From Acidimangrovimonas sp. (lineage in GTDB: Bacteria > Pseudomonadota > Alphaproteobacteria > Rhodobacterales > Rhodobacteraceae), in NCBI GenBank assembly GCA_030147905.1, contig JASBUM010000144.1:1-8007 (forward strand): DNA of 8,007 nt. The letters are read 5' to 3'. The notes beneath the pieces are model-generated. The model was given only the letters and a program-made list of their open reading frames with translations, did not search any database and was not told where the DNA came from. Positions 1 through 6,539 of the stretch are shown piece after piece (the first letter of the stretch is position 1; each line of letters starts with the position of its first letter). A program made the translations under genes and the position numbers.

Positions 1-698
1 ATCCCGCGCGCCACGCACAGCGGCAGGAAGCTGTCGAGCGCCTCCTGTTCGAGTAGCGTGTAACGCCCCGCGAGCAGGAAGAGGTCGAAATCGCCGCGTT
101 CCGCCAGCCACTGGCAGGGCTGCCATTGATTGACCCCGGCGCCGAAGGCCGCGATCACGCCCTGTTCGCGCAGGCCCAGCAAGGCGCGGTAGCCGCCCGC
201 CATGAATTCCTCCAGCCGGGCCTCGAGCGCGCCCGGCCCGCCGTGGTTGAACCGGTCGAGGTCGTGGGCGTAGAGGATGTCGATCCGGTCGAGCCCGAGG
301 CGTTCGAGCGAGGCCTCGAAGCTTCGCATCACCCCGTCATAGCCGTAATCGTAGATCTCGCGTCGGGCGGGCACATCGAACCAGCGGTCCGCGCCGCTGC
401 GACTGACGGCATCGGCCGGGGACAGCAGCCGGCCGACCTTGGTCGAAAGGACATAATCGTCCCGCCGGCGGCCGCGCAGAAAGTGGTTGAGCCGGGTCTC
501 CGCCAGGCCGAAGCCATAGAGCGGCGCGGTGTCGAAATAGCGGACGCCGGCGGTCCAGGCCCGTTCCAGCGACGCCTGGGCCGCATCCTCGGAAATCGCC
601 CGATAGAGGTTGCCCAGCGGCGCGGTGCCGAAGCCCAGCCGGGTGAAGTCGATCGCGCGGCCGCCCGCGCGCTGCCAGTGAATGGTTTCAAGCGTCAT
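1..698 (-). CDS. Aldo/keto reductase, D-threo-aldose / L-fucose 1-dehydrogenase type (3' end cut by window edge)
   Basis: This is probably a cytoplasmic NAD(P)-dependent oxidoreductase that oxidises an aldose at C1 to a lactone. Reading from the ATG at 698 gives 232 codons without a stop before the window edge; the family is usually about 320-340 residues. The AKR fold starts at once (TRLGFGTAPLGNLY, residues 19-32). The catalytic tetrad is complete: Asp56 and Tyr61 in FDTAPLYG, Lys87 in STKVG and His145 in LYAHD. The stretch DRWFDVPARR...YDYGYDGVMRS is typical of the L-fucose dehydrogenase / pyridoxal 4-dehydrogenase subgroup. A GGAGGGG ribosome site lies 7 bases before the ATG, so this start is well supported. 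The gene diverges from the sugar kinase, and an operator-like dyad ends only 15 bases from its start. The family call is firm. The substrate (L-fucose, D-arabinose, another sugar or pyridoxal) is not determined. Confidence 0.9.
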   Translation of the reverse strand, partial: MTLETIHWQRAGGRAIDFTRLGFGTAPLGNLYRAISEDAAQASLERAWTAGVRYFDTAPLYGFGLAETRLNHFLRGRRRDDYVLSTKVGRLLSPADAVSRSGADRWFDVPARREIYDYGYDGVMRSFEASLERLGLDRIDILYAHDLDRFNHGGPGALEARLEEFMAGGYRALLGLREQGVIAAFGAGVNQWQPCQWLAERGDFDLFLLAGRYTLLEQEALDSFLPLCVARG

Positions 699-713
699 GG
701 ATTCGCCCCTCCG

Positions 714-731
714 ATGCTGACATGCTAGTAT
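714..731. promoter_or_regulatory. Operator-like dyad, copy 1, between the dehydrogenase and kinase genes
   Basis: The sequence ATGCTGACATGCTAGTAT is a partial inverted repeat, with 6 of 9 base pairs symmetric around 722/723. It matches the dyad at 6540-6557 at 15 of 18 positions, and the next base (G) is also shared. It ends 15 bases before the dehydrogenase start, so it probably overlaps that gene's transcription start or -10, which suits a repressor site. A second dyad, 720-733, is centred at 726/727 with 12 of 14 bases symmetric. The CTAACATGTTAG-like core resembles GntR-type operators, but assigning a regulator family is inference. Confidence 0.6.
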
Positions 732-770
732 GTTTCGGTTTCCGCCCCAATCCCTTCCGCGCTATTGTGG

Positions 771-787
771 CCCGGTCCGGCACCGGG
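771..787. other. Small GC hairpin in the kinase leader
   Basis: CCCGGT (771-776) and ACCGGG (782-787) form a perfect 6-bp stem around a 5-base loop, in the 221-bp gap between the divergent dehydrogenase and kinase genes. It would lie in the kinase 5' leader if transcription starts near the operator. Short GC stems are common by chance at this base composition, so a regulatory role is only possible. I found no convincing -35/-10 pair for the kinase in the rest of this gap. Confidence 0.25.
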
Positions 788-919
788 CAGGGGTGCTTGG
801 CCGGGGCTGTGCCTGGCGCGCGGGGGCGCGGGTCCTGTGGCATGGCCGCGGACGCCTCCGGCGGGGCGGTATTTGGCCCGGATGAAGATGCGCGTTGCGC
901 GCCGTATCGGGGGGAGGGC

Positions 920-2491
920 ATGGGGCAGGCGAGGGAAGCGGAGGCCGGCGGTCGATGCACGATCGGCGTCGATATCGGCACTTTCGAGAGCAAGGGCGTG
1001 CTTGTCGACGCCTCGGGGCGGGTGCTGGCGCAGGCGGCGCGTCCGCACAAGATGCTGGTGCCCGCCCCGGGTTGGGCCGAACACCGCCCCGAGGCCGATT
1101 GGTGGGGTGATCTGGCGGCCATCACGCGCGAACTGGTGGCGCGTTCGGAGGTGCCGGCGGCGCGGGTCGATGCGCTGGCGGTTTCGGCGATCGGGCCCTG
1201 CATGGTGGCGCTGGACGAGGCGGGGGTGCCACTGATGAACTCCATTCTTTACGGCGTCGACACGCGCGCGGCGCGCGAGATCGAGAGCTTGAGCGCGCGG
1301 CTCGGGGCGGAGACGATCCTTGCGCGCGGCGGCAATGCGCTGACCGCGCAGTCGGTCGGGCCGAAGATCCTGTGGTTCCGACGCAACCGCCCCGAGCTTT
1401 TCGCGCGCTGCGCGCGGATCGGCAGCGCCACTTCCTATCTCGTGCATCGTCTTACCGGCGAATGGGTGATCGACCCGCATACTGCCGCCGGCTTCAGCCC
1501 GGTCTATGATGCTGGAACCGGGGACTGGGCACCCGATATGGCCGAGGGGATCGTCGATACCGGCTGGCTGCCGCGTCTGCTCTGGCCGACCGAGATCGCG
1601 GGGCGGATCACGCCGGAGGCGGCGGCGGAATGCGGGCTTGCCGCCGGCACGCCGGTGACCTGCGGCACCATCGACGCGGTGGCCGAGGCGGTCAGCGTCG
1701 GCGTGACCGGTCCGGGCGACATGATGATGATGTACGGCTCGACCATGTTCATGATCCGGGTCGGCGATCGGCGGACCCACGATCCGCGGTTGTGGTACGG
1801 GCCGTGGATCTTTCCGGGTGAACATGCGGCGATGGGAGGGCTGGCCACCTCGGGCACGCTCACGCACTGGTTCCGCGATCACTTCGCCCGCGACTTGCCG
1901 CGCGAAAGCGCCTTCGCCACGCTTGCACGGGAGGCCGAGGCAAGCCCGCCCGGTGCGCGCGGACTGATCCTGCTGCCCTATTTCTCGGGCGAGCGTACGC
2001 CGCTGCACGATCCGGCCGCACGCGGGGTCTTCTTCGGGCTGAACCTGACGCATGGCCGCGGCGATCTCTATCGCGCGCTGATCGAGGGGATCGCGGCGGC
2101 GAGCACGGATGCGCTGGATGCGTTCCGGGAAGCGGGACTGGCACCGGGACGGATGCGCGCGGTGGGCGGCGGGACGAAGAACGCGCTGTGGCTGCAGGCG
2201 ACATCCGATCTGGGAGCGGTGACGCAGGAACTCTGCCGCCAGAGTGTCGGCGCGGCCTTCGGGGATGCCTTTCTGGCGGCACTGGCGATCGGGCGGGTTT
2301 CGCGTGGCGACATCGCCGCCTGGAACCCGGTCGAGCGCAGCGTCAAGCCGCGCCGGCTTGCGGTCTATGCCCGGCGGATGGAGGTCTTTCGCGCCCTCTA
2401 TCGCCGCAACGCCGATCTGATGGCGGCGCTCGGTGCCGAAGAGGATGCCGATGGCGATGTCGGGGCGGGGGACGAAGCGGTGGCGGACTAG
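920..2491 (+). CDS. FGGY-family carbohydrate kinase (xylulokinase-like)
   Basis: This is an ATP-dependent cytoplasmic sugar or polyol kinase of 523 residues, the normal FGGY length of about 500. The N-terminal actin-like domain begins with the phosphate loop GVDIGTFESKG (Asp18-Thr21). The catalytic base is probably Asp252 in CGTIDAVAEA. It is followed by the MMYGSTMFM strand and, in the C-terminal domain, by LLPYFSGERTP and the nucleotide-binding VGGGTKNALW (415-424). The reading frame is open back to 722, but that ATG lies inside the operator and the extra residues look like translated leader. The ATG at 920 follows a GGGGGGAGGG stretch and puts the phosphate loop at the expected distance from the N-terminus. 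Spacing from the GGAGG core is short (2 bases), although pairing with the upstream G-run gives about 6. The C-terminus ends in an acidic Ala/Gly/Asp/Glu tail that looks non-conserved. The gene diverges from the dehydrogenase and converges on the permease operon. The substrate is unresolved: D-xylulose or another ketose or polyol would be compatible. Confidence 0.9.
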   Translation: MGQAREAEAGGRCTIGVDIGTFESKGVLVDASGRVLAQAARPHKMLVPAPGWAEHRPEADWWGDLAAITRELVARSEVPAARVDALAVSAIGPCMVALDEAGVPLMNSILYGVDTRAAREIESLSARLGAETILARGGNALTAQSVGPKILWFRRNRPELFARCARIGSATSYLVHRLTGEWVIDPHTAAGFSPVYDAGTGDWAPDMAEGIVDTGWLPRLLWPTEIAGRITPEAAAECGLAAGTPVTCGTIDAVAEAVSVGVTGPGDMMMMYGSTMFMIRVGDRRTHDPRLWYGPWIFPGEHAAMGGLATSGTLTHWFRDHFARDLPRESAFATLAREAEASPPGARGLILLPYFSGERTPLHDPAARGVFFGLNLTHGRGDLYRALIEGIAAASTDALDAFREAGLAPGRMRAVGGGTKNALWLQATSDLGAVTQELCRQSVGAAFGDAFLAALAIGRVSRGDIAAWNPVERSVKPRRLAVYARRMEVFRALYRRNADLMAALGAEEDADGDVGAGDEAVAD

Positions 2492-2503
2492 GCGGTGGCG
2501 GAC
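2477..2503. repeat. 12-bp direct repeat across the kinase stop codon
   Basis: GCGGTGGCGGAC occurs at 2477-2488 and again at 2492-2503, a 15-bp period that encloses the TAG stop (2489-2491). GACGAAG-like words flank both copies. It looks like a small slippage duplication that shaped the acidic tail of the kinase and the start of the convergent spacer. Confidence 0.5.
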
Positions 2504-2552
2504 GAAGACGGGGGCGAAGATGACGGGGCGGCGATCGGCGGCGGGCAAGGTC

Positions 2553-2572
2553 GGGCCGGGGCGGTCCGGCCC
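2553..2572. terminator. GC hairpin in the convergent gap, possible two-way terminator without a T-tract
   Basis: GGGCCGG (2553-2559) pairs perfectly with CCGGCCC (2566-2572) around a 6-base loop. It lies between the kinase stop (2491) and the permease stop (2574), directly next to the latter, which is where a shared terminator is expected. Neither strand has a T-run after the stem, so it is not a standard intrinsic terminator. It might serve as a 3'-end stabiliser or a Rho-independent site of the weak alphaproteobacterial kind. Confidence 0.4.
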
Positions 2573-2573
2573 C

Positions 2574-3500
2574 TCACTTCACCGCGCCGGCCGCCATGCC
2601 CTTGATGATGTAGCGCTCCAGCACGATCCCGATCACGATCAGCGGCAGGATCGCGGCAAAGCTCAGCGCCGCCATCGACCACCATGAAATGCCCTGCGAT
2701 CCGGTCTGGCTTGCCACCATCACCGGCAGGGTCACGGCATTGGTTCCGGTCAGGAGCGCGGCAAAGAAATATTCGTTCCAGGTCAGCACGAGGCTGAGGA
2801 TGAAGGCCGCGACCATGCCGGGCAGGGCAATCGGCAGGATGATGGTCAGGAAGGCGCCCCAGATCGAGAGACCGTCGACCAGTGCGGCCTCTTCCAGCTC
2901 GGTCGGGATCGAGCCGAACTGGTCGCGCATGATCCAGATCACGATCGGCAGCACGGTGAGCGTGTAGAGCATGATCAGCCCGACCCGCGTGTCCAGCAGT
3001 GCCAGATCCTTGTAGACCACGAGAAAGGGCAGGGCGAGCACGACCGGCGGCAGGATCAGCTGGCTGAGGAAGAAGAACGAGATATCCGCGTTGCGCATCC
3101 AGCCGAACCTGTAGCTGAACCGGCTCAGCCCATAGGCCGCGCAGGAGCCGAGCGCGACGGCAAGCGCCGAGGACGACAGCGCGGCGATGGCCGAATTGAC
3201 GAAGCGCAGCATGAACTGGTCGCGCACGGTCGAGATCTGGTCAATGGTGTCGGGCGACAGGCCAAGCGATCGCCAGCCCAGCCATTTGGGCGTGAAATCC
3301 CACCACGGCACGATATGGCCGCGCATCACGTCGGGCGCGGCCTTGAAGGAGGTCGAGATCGTCCAGTAGATCGGAAACAGGCAGACCAGCGTCCAGAACA
3401 GAAGTGCCGCGTAGATCGCCGCCTTCCCGCCCCAGCGGCGCGCGCGAAAGCCTCGGTCGGCGGCCGAATCGTGAAAGATCTGGGTGGTGACGTCGGCCAT
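2574..3500 (-). CDS. Carbohydrate ABC transporter permease, MalG type (CUT1 family)
   Basis: This is one of the two inner-membrane subunits of the sugar importer, 308 residues, slightly longer than the usual 270-300. The cytoplasmic N-terminus is followed by a hydrophobic segment at about 27-50 (IYAALLFWTLVCLFPIYWTI). A periplasmic stretch of about 50 residues comes next, then further membrane segments at about 104-124, 141-163, 174-191, 229-250 and 277-294. The EAA loop that docks on the ATPase is clear at 204-227 (EAALVDG...ILPIALP). The C-terminus RYIIKGMAAGAVK is typical of MalG-type proteins. The ATG at 3500 lies one base beyond the stop of the upstream permease gene, with GAGG 7 bases before it inside that gene, so translational coupling is likely. 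It is the last gene of the operon running from the binding-protein gene. Confidence 0.95.
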   Translation of the reverse strand: MADVTTQIFHDSAADRGFRARRWGGKAAIYAALLFWTLVCLFPIYWTISTSFKAAPDVMRGHIVPWWDFTPKWLGWRSLGLSPDTIDQISTVRDQFMLRFVNSAIAALSSSALAVALGSCAAYGLSRFSYRFGWMRNADISFFFLSQLILPPVVLALPFLVVYKDLALLDTRVGLIMLYTLTVLPIVIWIMRDQFGSIPTELEEAALVDGLSIWGAFLTIILPIALPGMVAAFILSLVLTWNEYFFAALLTGTNAVTLPVMVASQTGSQGISWWSMAALSFAAILPLIVIGIVLERYIIKGMAAGAVK

Positions 3501-3501
3501 C

Positions 3502-4608
3502 TCAATACCTCGGGTTCATCCAGCGATCGACCAGCTTCATCAGGGCCGTCATGAAGATCACGATCACCACCAGGTAGAACATCGCCAGAAGCGTGCCGTA
3601 GCCCACGTTCGAGCGGTCGCGGTAGACGCGGTAGATGTAGCTGGTGACAGAATCGGTCGCGCCGCCCGGCCCGCCCGAGGTGACGGTGATGATGATATCG
3701 GCGATCTTGAGCTTGAAGATGATGCGGATCATCACCGCCGTGATCGAGACCGGCAGCATCAGCGGAAAGGTCACCTCCCAGAAGCTCTTCCATGCGCTGG
3801 CGCCGTCGACGCGGGCGGCCTCCTGCAACTCCCTCGGGATCGCCTGCAATCCGGCCAGGATCATGATCATCATGAAGGGGATGAAGGTCCACGCGTCCAT
3901 CGCCTCGATGGTGGCCCGCGCGATCCAGGGCGAGCCGAAGAAAGCGGGATGTTCCCAGCCCAGCCAGCGCGCGACATGCGAAAGCGGGCCGAAGCGGGTC
4001 TCGAGCATCGACTTGCCGATCATCCACGAGACCGCGACCGGCGAAAGCATCAGGGGCAGAAGGAAGGCCACCCGGAAGAACTTGCGCGCCCGGATGTCGG
4101 CCGCCAAAAGCAGCGCAAGCCCGAAGGCGATGGCATATTCAACAGCGATCGCAAGGACATAATAGACCATGTTGAGAAGCGCGTTCCAGTAGAACGTATC
4201 GCCCCACATCTGCCGAAGATTGGCCAGCCCGTTGAAATGCGGCCCCTCGCTCGAGGCGAGGTTCCAGTCCGAGAATGCGATCGACAGGCCGAAGATCAGG
4301 GGGAAGACGACCATCGCCACGGTGAACAGGACCGCCGGAAGGACGAATAGCGTGCGCTTGCCCTGCTCGCCGCGCAGCACCACCTGCCCCCAGCACAGGC
4401 ACACCGCCCACAGCACATAGGCGTAGAGCGTGGGCCGCCAGTTCGCGAAGCCGACGCTGAAGACGTTGTAACTTTGCAGGAACTGCAGCGCGGCGACCAG
4501 CACGAGGATGCCGAAGCTGCCCCAGATCAGCGCGCGCCCGAACGTCTGCCGGCCGGCCGGGATCGCATCCGCGGTCACCACGTGAAGCCTGTCGCCTGTA
4601 TCGTCCAT
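3502..4608 (-). CDS. Carbohydrate ABC transporter permease, MalF type, with extra N-terminal membrane segments
   Basis: This is the other inner-membrane subunit of the importer, 368 residues against the common 290-320. The first 80 residues carry two additional hydrophobic segments (about 27-46 and 60-78). The usual core then begins at about 87-112 (TLFVLPAVLFTVAMVVFPLI...), followed by FSDW. Further membrane segments are visible at about 145-172, 180-196, 239-257, 284-303 and 335-357. The EAA loop is at 263-286 (EAARVDGASAWKSF...PLMLP). The SGGPGGATDSVTSYIYR stretch is characteristic of MalF/UgpA-type permeases. AGGA lies 7 bases before the ATG at 4608, supporting this start and therefore the long N-terminus. 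Upstream, a 91-bp spacer with a strong inverted repeat separates it from the binding-protein gene. Downstream, its stop is one base from the MalG-type gene. Confidence 0.94.
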   Translation of the reverse strand: MDDTGDRLHVVTADAIPAGRQTFGRALIWGSFGILVLVAALQFLQSYNVFSVGFANWRPTLYAYVLWAVCLCWGQVVLRGEQGKRTLFVLPAVLFTVAMVVFPLIFGLSIAFSDWNLASSEGPHFNGLANLRQMWGDTFYWNALLNMVYYVLAIAVEYAIAFGLALLLAADIRARKFFRVAFLLPLMLSPVAVSWMIGKSMLETRFGPLSHVARWLGWEHPAFFGSPWIARATIEAMDAWTFIPFMMIMILAGLQAIPRELQEAARVDGASAWKSFWEVTFPLMLPVSITAVMIRIIFKLKIADIIITVTSGGPGGATDSVTSYIYRVYRDRSNVGYGTLLAMFYLVVIVIFMTALMKLVDRWMNPRY

Positions 4609-4630
4609 TCGTCTTTCCTGCGGGTAGAGA

Positions 4631-4692
4631 CGCGGGGCGCGGCGGCGCCTTGGGCGGCGCTTGTGCGTGTGCGTGCGCGCGCGCGCCCCGCG
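4631..4692 (-). promoter_or_regulatory. Intercistronic GC stem-loop between binding-protein and permease genes
   Basis: CGCGGGGCGCG (4631-4641) and CGCGCCCCGCG (4682-4692) are perfect 11-bp inverted repeats. A nested 5-bp stem (GCGCC 4645-4649 with GGCGC 4656-4660) has a 6-base loop. In the minus-strand transcript the structure begins 7 bases after the binding-protein stop and ends 22 bases before the permease start, leaving the permease ribosome site free. Such structures commonly protect the 3' end of binding-protein mRNA, or partly terminate transcription, so that more binding protein than permease is made. That role is inferred from position. Confidence 0.55.
4662..4686. repeat. 25-bp alternating pyrimidine-purine tract (TG/CG), Z-DNA-prone
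   Basis: Every step from 4662 to 4686 alternates pyrimidine and purine, first as mixed TG/CG and then as pure CG repeats. Alternating CG/TG DNA is the classic sequence able to flip to the left-handed form under negative supercoiling. It lies inside the intercistronic stem-loop region and overlaps its right arm. A structural role is inference. Confidence 0.5.
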
Positions 4693-4699
4693 GTTCGGG

Positions 4700-6382
4700 T
4701 CACATGCCGAGCGAGGCGCGATAGAGCTTGATCTGGTCCTTGCGCCCGATCTGGTCGGTCAGCTTTTCCCACGCCGCGGCGATTGCATCGGCCGTCTCCT
4801 GCGCCGACTTGTACTTGCCGGCATAGCCCTTGGCCAATTCGTCCTCGGCCACCGAATAATACTGGAAGATGCCGGGAATGCGCGGCTCGATGCAGCGGTT
4901 CGGATGGTTGTAGGAGCCGAATTGCGAGGCGAGGTAATTGCTGATGTATTCGCGCTTGTAGCCGGCATAGACCCATTCATCGATGTTCGAATGGCTCTTG
5001 CGGTGGACCTGGAAGCCCGAGGGATACATCACCGTCCACAGCGACAGGTTCTTTCCGCCCAGATGTGCCGCCGCGCTCCATGCCGCCTTGTGCTTCATGC
5101 TGTCGCCATTGGCCCGCGCCATCACGTAGACGCCCCAGCCCAGATAGGCGCAGTTGGGCGCGAAGTTGATGCCGTCCTTGGCCTTGACCCACTTGCCAGC
5201 CTTGCGGTCGTAGACGTCTTCCGATCCGGGCAGGATGTCGAAGCCGGCCACATCGCCGACGACCGAGCTGTCGGAGGTGTTTGCGTCCTGCCCGATATCG
5301 CCCCACCAGGTGATCATCGATCCGGTCCCGGCAAGGAACTGCTGGAACCCGGTGGTGCCCGGATCGGCGTTGATCTGGTCGGTTGGCTCGTAGGCCTTCA
5401 GGTCCATCGCCTCCTGGATCGCGCGGACCCAGCCGGGATTGTTGACCAGCGGCTTCATCGTGTCGGGGTCGAACAGCCAGACCGGATCGCCCGGCATCTT
5501 GACGTAGGATGTCGCGCGATCCTCGAGGAAATAGAACCCGAAGCCGCCCCAGCCCTTGTAGGGATCGAGATAGCCATAGGCCGAGCCGCCCGAAAGCGGA
5601 TCCTTCTTGCCCTTGAGGAACTTCGAGACCTCCTGCACCTCGGCCCAGGTCCGCGGCACCTTCCATTCACCCTTGTGGCCTTCGTCCTTCCACGCCTTGG
5701 CAAAGTCCTTGTCGGAGAAATAATCCTTGCGGTAGTTGAAGTTGTGGCAATCCCCGTCGATCGAGACGCGATAGGTCTTGCCATCCCACGTGCCGACCGG
5801 CGGCTTGAGGTAATCGACGTAGTCGTTGATGTCGATCTCGGTCTTCACCCAGTCGGGCATCTCCGACAGGAGGCCGCGCCCGGCGGTGTCGCCCTCGAAC
5901 GGCGCGCCCATCTCGATCATGTCGAAATCGATCGTCTTGGTGGCGATGGATTGCTGCAGGCGCGCGTTGTAATCGGCCTGGGCGAGATCGATCCACGAGA
6001 TCTGGGCGCCGGTGTATTTCTCCCAAGGCTTGAGGAAGCCGCGGAACAGGAAATCGTGCTGGTTCTGGTTGTTCAGCCCCATGAAGGTCAGCTTGACGCC
6101 CTTGAACTCGCCCGGCTTGACCCGTTCCTTGGTCGGGCCGAGGCACAGTTCCCCGACCTTCTGCCAGTCGGCATCGGTGGGCGAGCCCTTGCCGACGCCG
6201 GGGATCTTGATGATCTCGCGCCGCAGGGCCTCGTCATTGGCGGCATAGGCGGGGCGCACGCCGATGCCCGTCGCGACCCCGCCCACGGCGGCGGCCGCGC
6301 CCACGCTGGCCGCCCCCTTCAGCACGTCGCGCCGGTTCATCCGCTGGGCGCGCATCAGCATTTCGTATTGTTCACGTTTCAC
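4700..6382 (-). CDS. Tat-exported extracellular solute-binding protein of a sugar ABC importer (long form)
   Basis: This periplasmic receptor delivers the sugar to the permeases. It has 560 residues, well above the usual 400-450 of family 1 sugar-binding proteins. The N-terminus carries a twin-arginine signal: NRRDVLKG with Arg17-Arg18, then an Ala/Gly/Val hydrophobic stretch and a likely cut after AYA at residue 47. The mature protein begins a binding-protein-like strand at GVKLTFMGLNNQNQHDFLFRGFLKPWEKYTGAQ, with IDFDMIEMG and LAGTGSMITWWGDIGQ further on, typical of family 1 receptors. It has four cysteines, at 80, 212, 411 and 497. The GTG at 6382 is preferred because GGGAGG lies 7 bases upstream; a TTG at 6388 would sit one base from that site. 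It is the first gene of the operon with the two permeases. Aromatic-rich segments (GWGGFGFYF, SITWW-like) fit sugar stacking, but the ligand cannot be named. Confidence 0.92.
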   Translation of the reverse strand: MKREQYEMLMRAQRMNRRDVLKGAASVGAAAAVGGVATGIGVRPAYAANDEALRREIIKIPGVGKGSPTDADWQKVGELCLGPTKERVKPGEFKGVKLTFMGLNNQNQHDFLFRGFLKPWEKYTGAQISWIDLAQADYNARLQQSIATKTIDFDMIEMGAPFEGDTAGRGLLSEMPDWVKTEIDINDYVDYLKPPVGTWDGKTYRVSIDGDCHNFNYRKDYFSDKDFAKAWKDEGHKGEWKVPRTWAEVQEVSKFLKGKKDPLSGGSAYGYLDPYKGWGGFGFYFLEDRATSYVKMPGDPVWLFDPDTMKPLVNNPGWVRAIQEAMDLKAYEPTDQINADPGTTGFQQFLAGTGSMITWWGDIGQDANTSDSSVVGDVAGFDILPGSEDVYDRKAGKWVKAKDGINFAPNCAYLGWGVYVMARANGDSMKHKAAWSAAAHLGGKNLSLWTVMYPSGFQVHRKSHSNIDEWVYAGYKREYISNYLASQFGSYNHPNRCIEPRIPGIFQYYSVAEDELAKGYAGKYKSAQETADAIAAAWEKLTDQIGRKDQIKLYRASLGM

Positions 6383-6403
6383 GATCAATCCTCCCTATTG
6401 ATC
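6383..6403 (-). promoter_or_regulatory. Perfect 7-bp stem with the binding-protein ribosome site in its loop
   Basis: GATCAAT (6383-6389) and ATTGATC (6397-6403) are perfect inverted repeats. The 7-base loop reads AGGGAGG on the coding (minus) strand, which is exactly the ribosome binding site. The GTG start follows directly after the stem. In RNA this would be a hairpin displaying the ribosome site in its loop; in DNA it is also a 21-bp dyad that a protein could bind. The geometry is seen directly; the function is inferred. Confidence 0.5.
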
Positions 6404-6532
6404 TGTTGCGTCGTCCGGCTTCCGCTGCCGGTTCCGTCGCGTCTGGCGCGCGGCCGGCCGTACGTCTCCGCACGGATGGTCAGGCTGCGCGCCTCCCCCT
6501 CGATGCGAAGCTTTTCAGCCTTTGGGGTCCTC

Positions 6533-6539
6533 TGTCAAG
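6533..6539 (-). promoter_or_regulatory. Candidate -35 element of the binding-protein operon
   Basis: On the minus strand 6539-6533 reads CTTGACA, a full match to the alphaproteobacterial and sigma-70 -35 consensus, about 150 bases upstream of the binding-protein start. At 15-18 bases further only weak AT-rich matches occur (TGAAAA, AAAAGC around 6510-6517), so the -10 is poor. The operator dyad begins at the next base upstream, the position of a repressor blocking RNA polymerase or of an activator next to the -35. Confidence 0.45.

Noticed and set aside
126..728. Plus-strand open frame of 200 codons opposite the dehydrogenase
   Set aside because: It is the mirror of the aldo/keto reductase, whose catalytic tetrad is intact on the minus strand; no ribosome site or family match was seen.
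1719..1736. Run of methionine codons in the kinase (GDMMMMYG)
   Set aside because: It lies in the core strand where FGGY kinases have a similar hydrophobic stretch before YGST, so it is ordinary coding sequence rather than a functional ATG repeat.
725..2548. Long open frame (about 607 codons) antisense to the kinase
   Set aside because: It is rich in Arg/Pro/His and lacks recognisable domains, as expected for the reverse frame of a GC-rich gene. The kinase frame carries clear conserved motifs.
3484..4350. Plus-strand frame rich in Asp, His and Arg opposite the permeases
   Set aside because: The His/Asp/Arg bias is the reverse image of hydrophobic permease codons. It is not a metal-binding protein.
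6386..6388. TTG as start of the binding-protein gene
   Set aside because: It is only one base from the GGGAGG site and inside the hairpin stem; the GTG at 6382 has ideal 7-base spacing.
6415..6432. CCGGC/GCCGG 5-bp stem in the binding-protein leader
   Set aside because: The stem is short with an 8-base loop and is expected by chance at this GC content.
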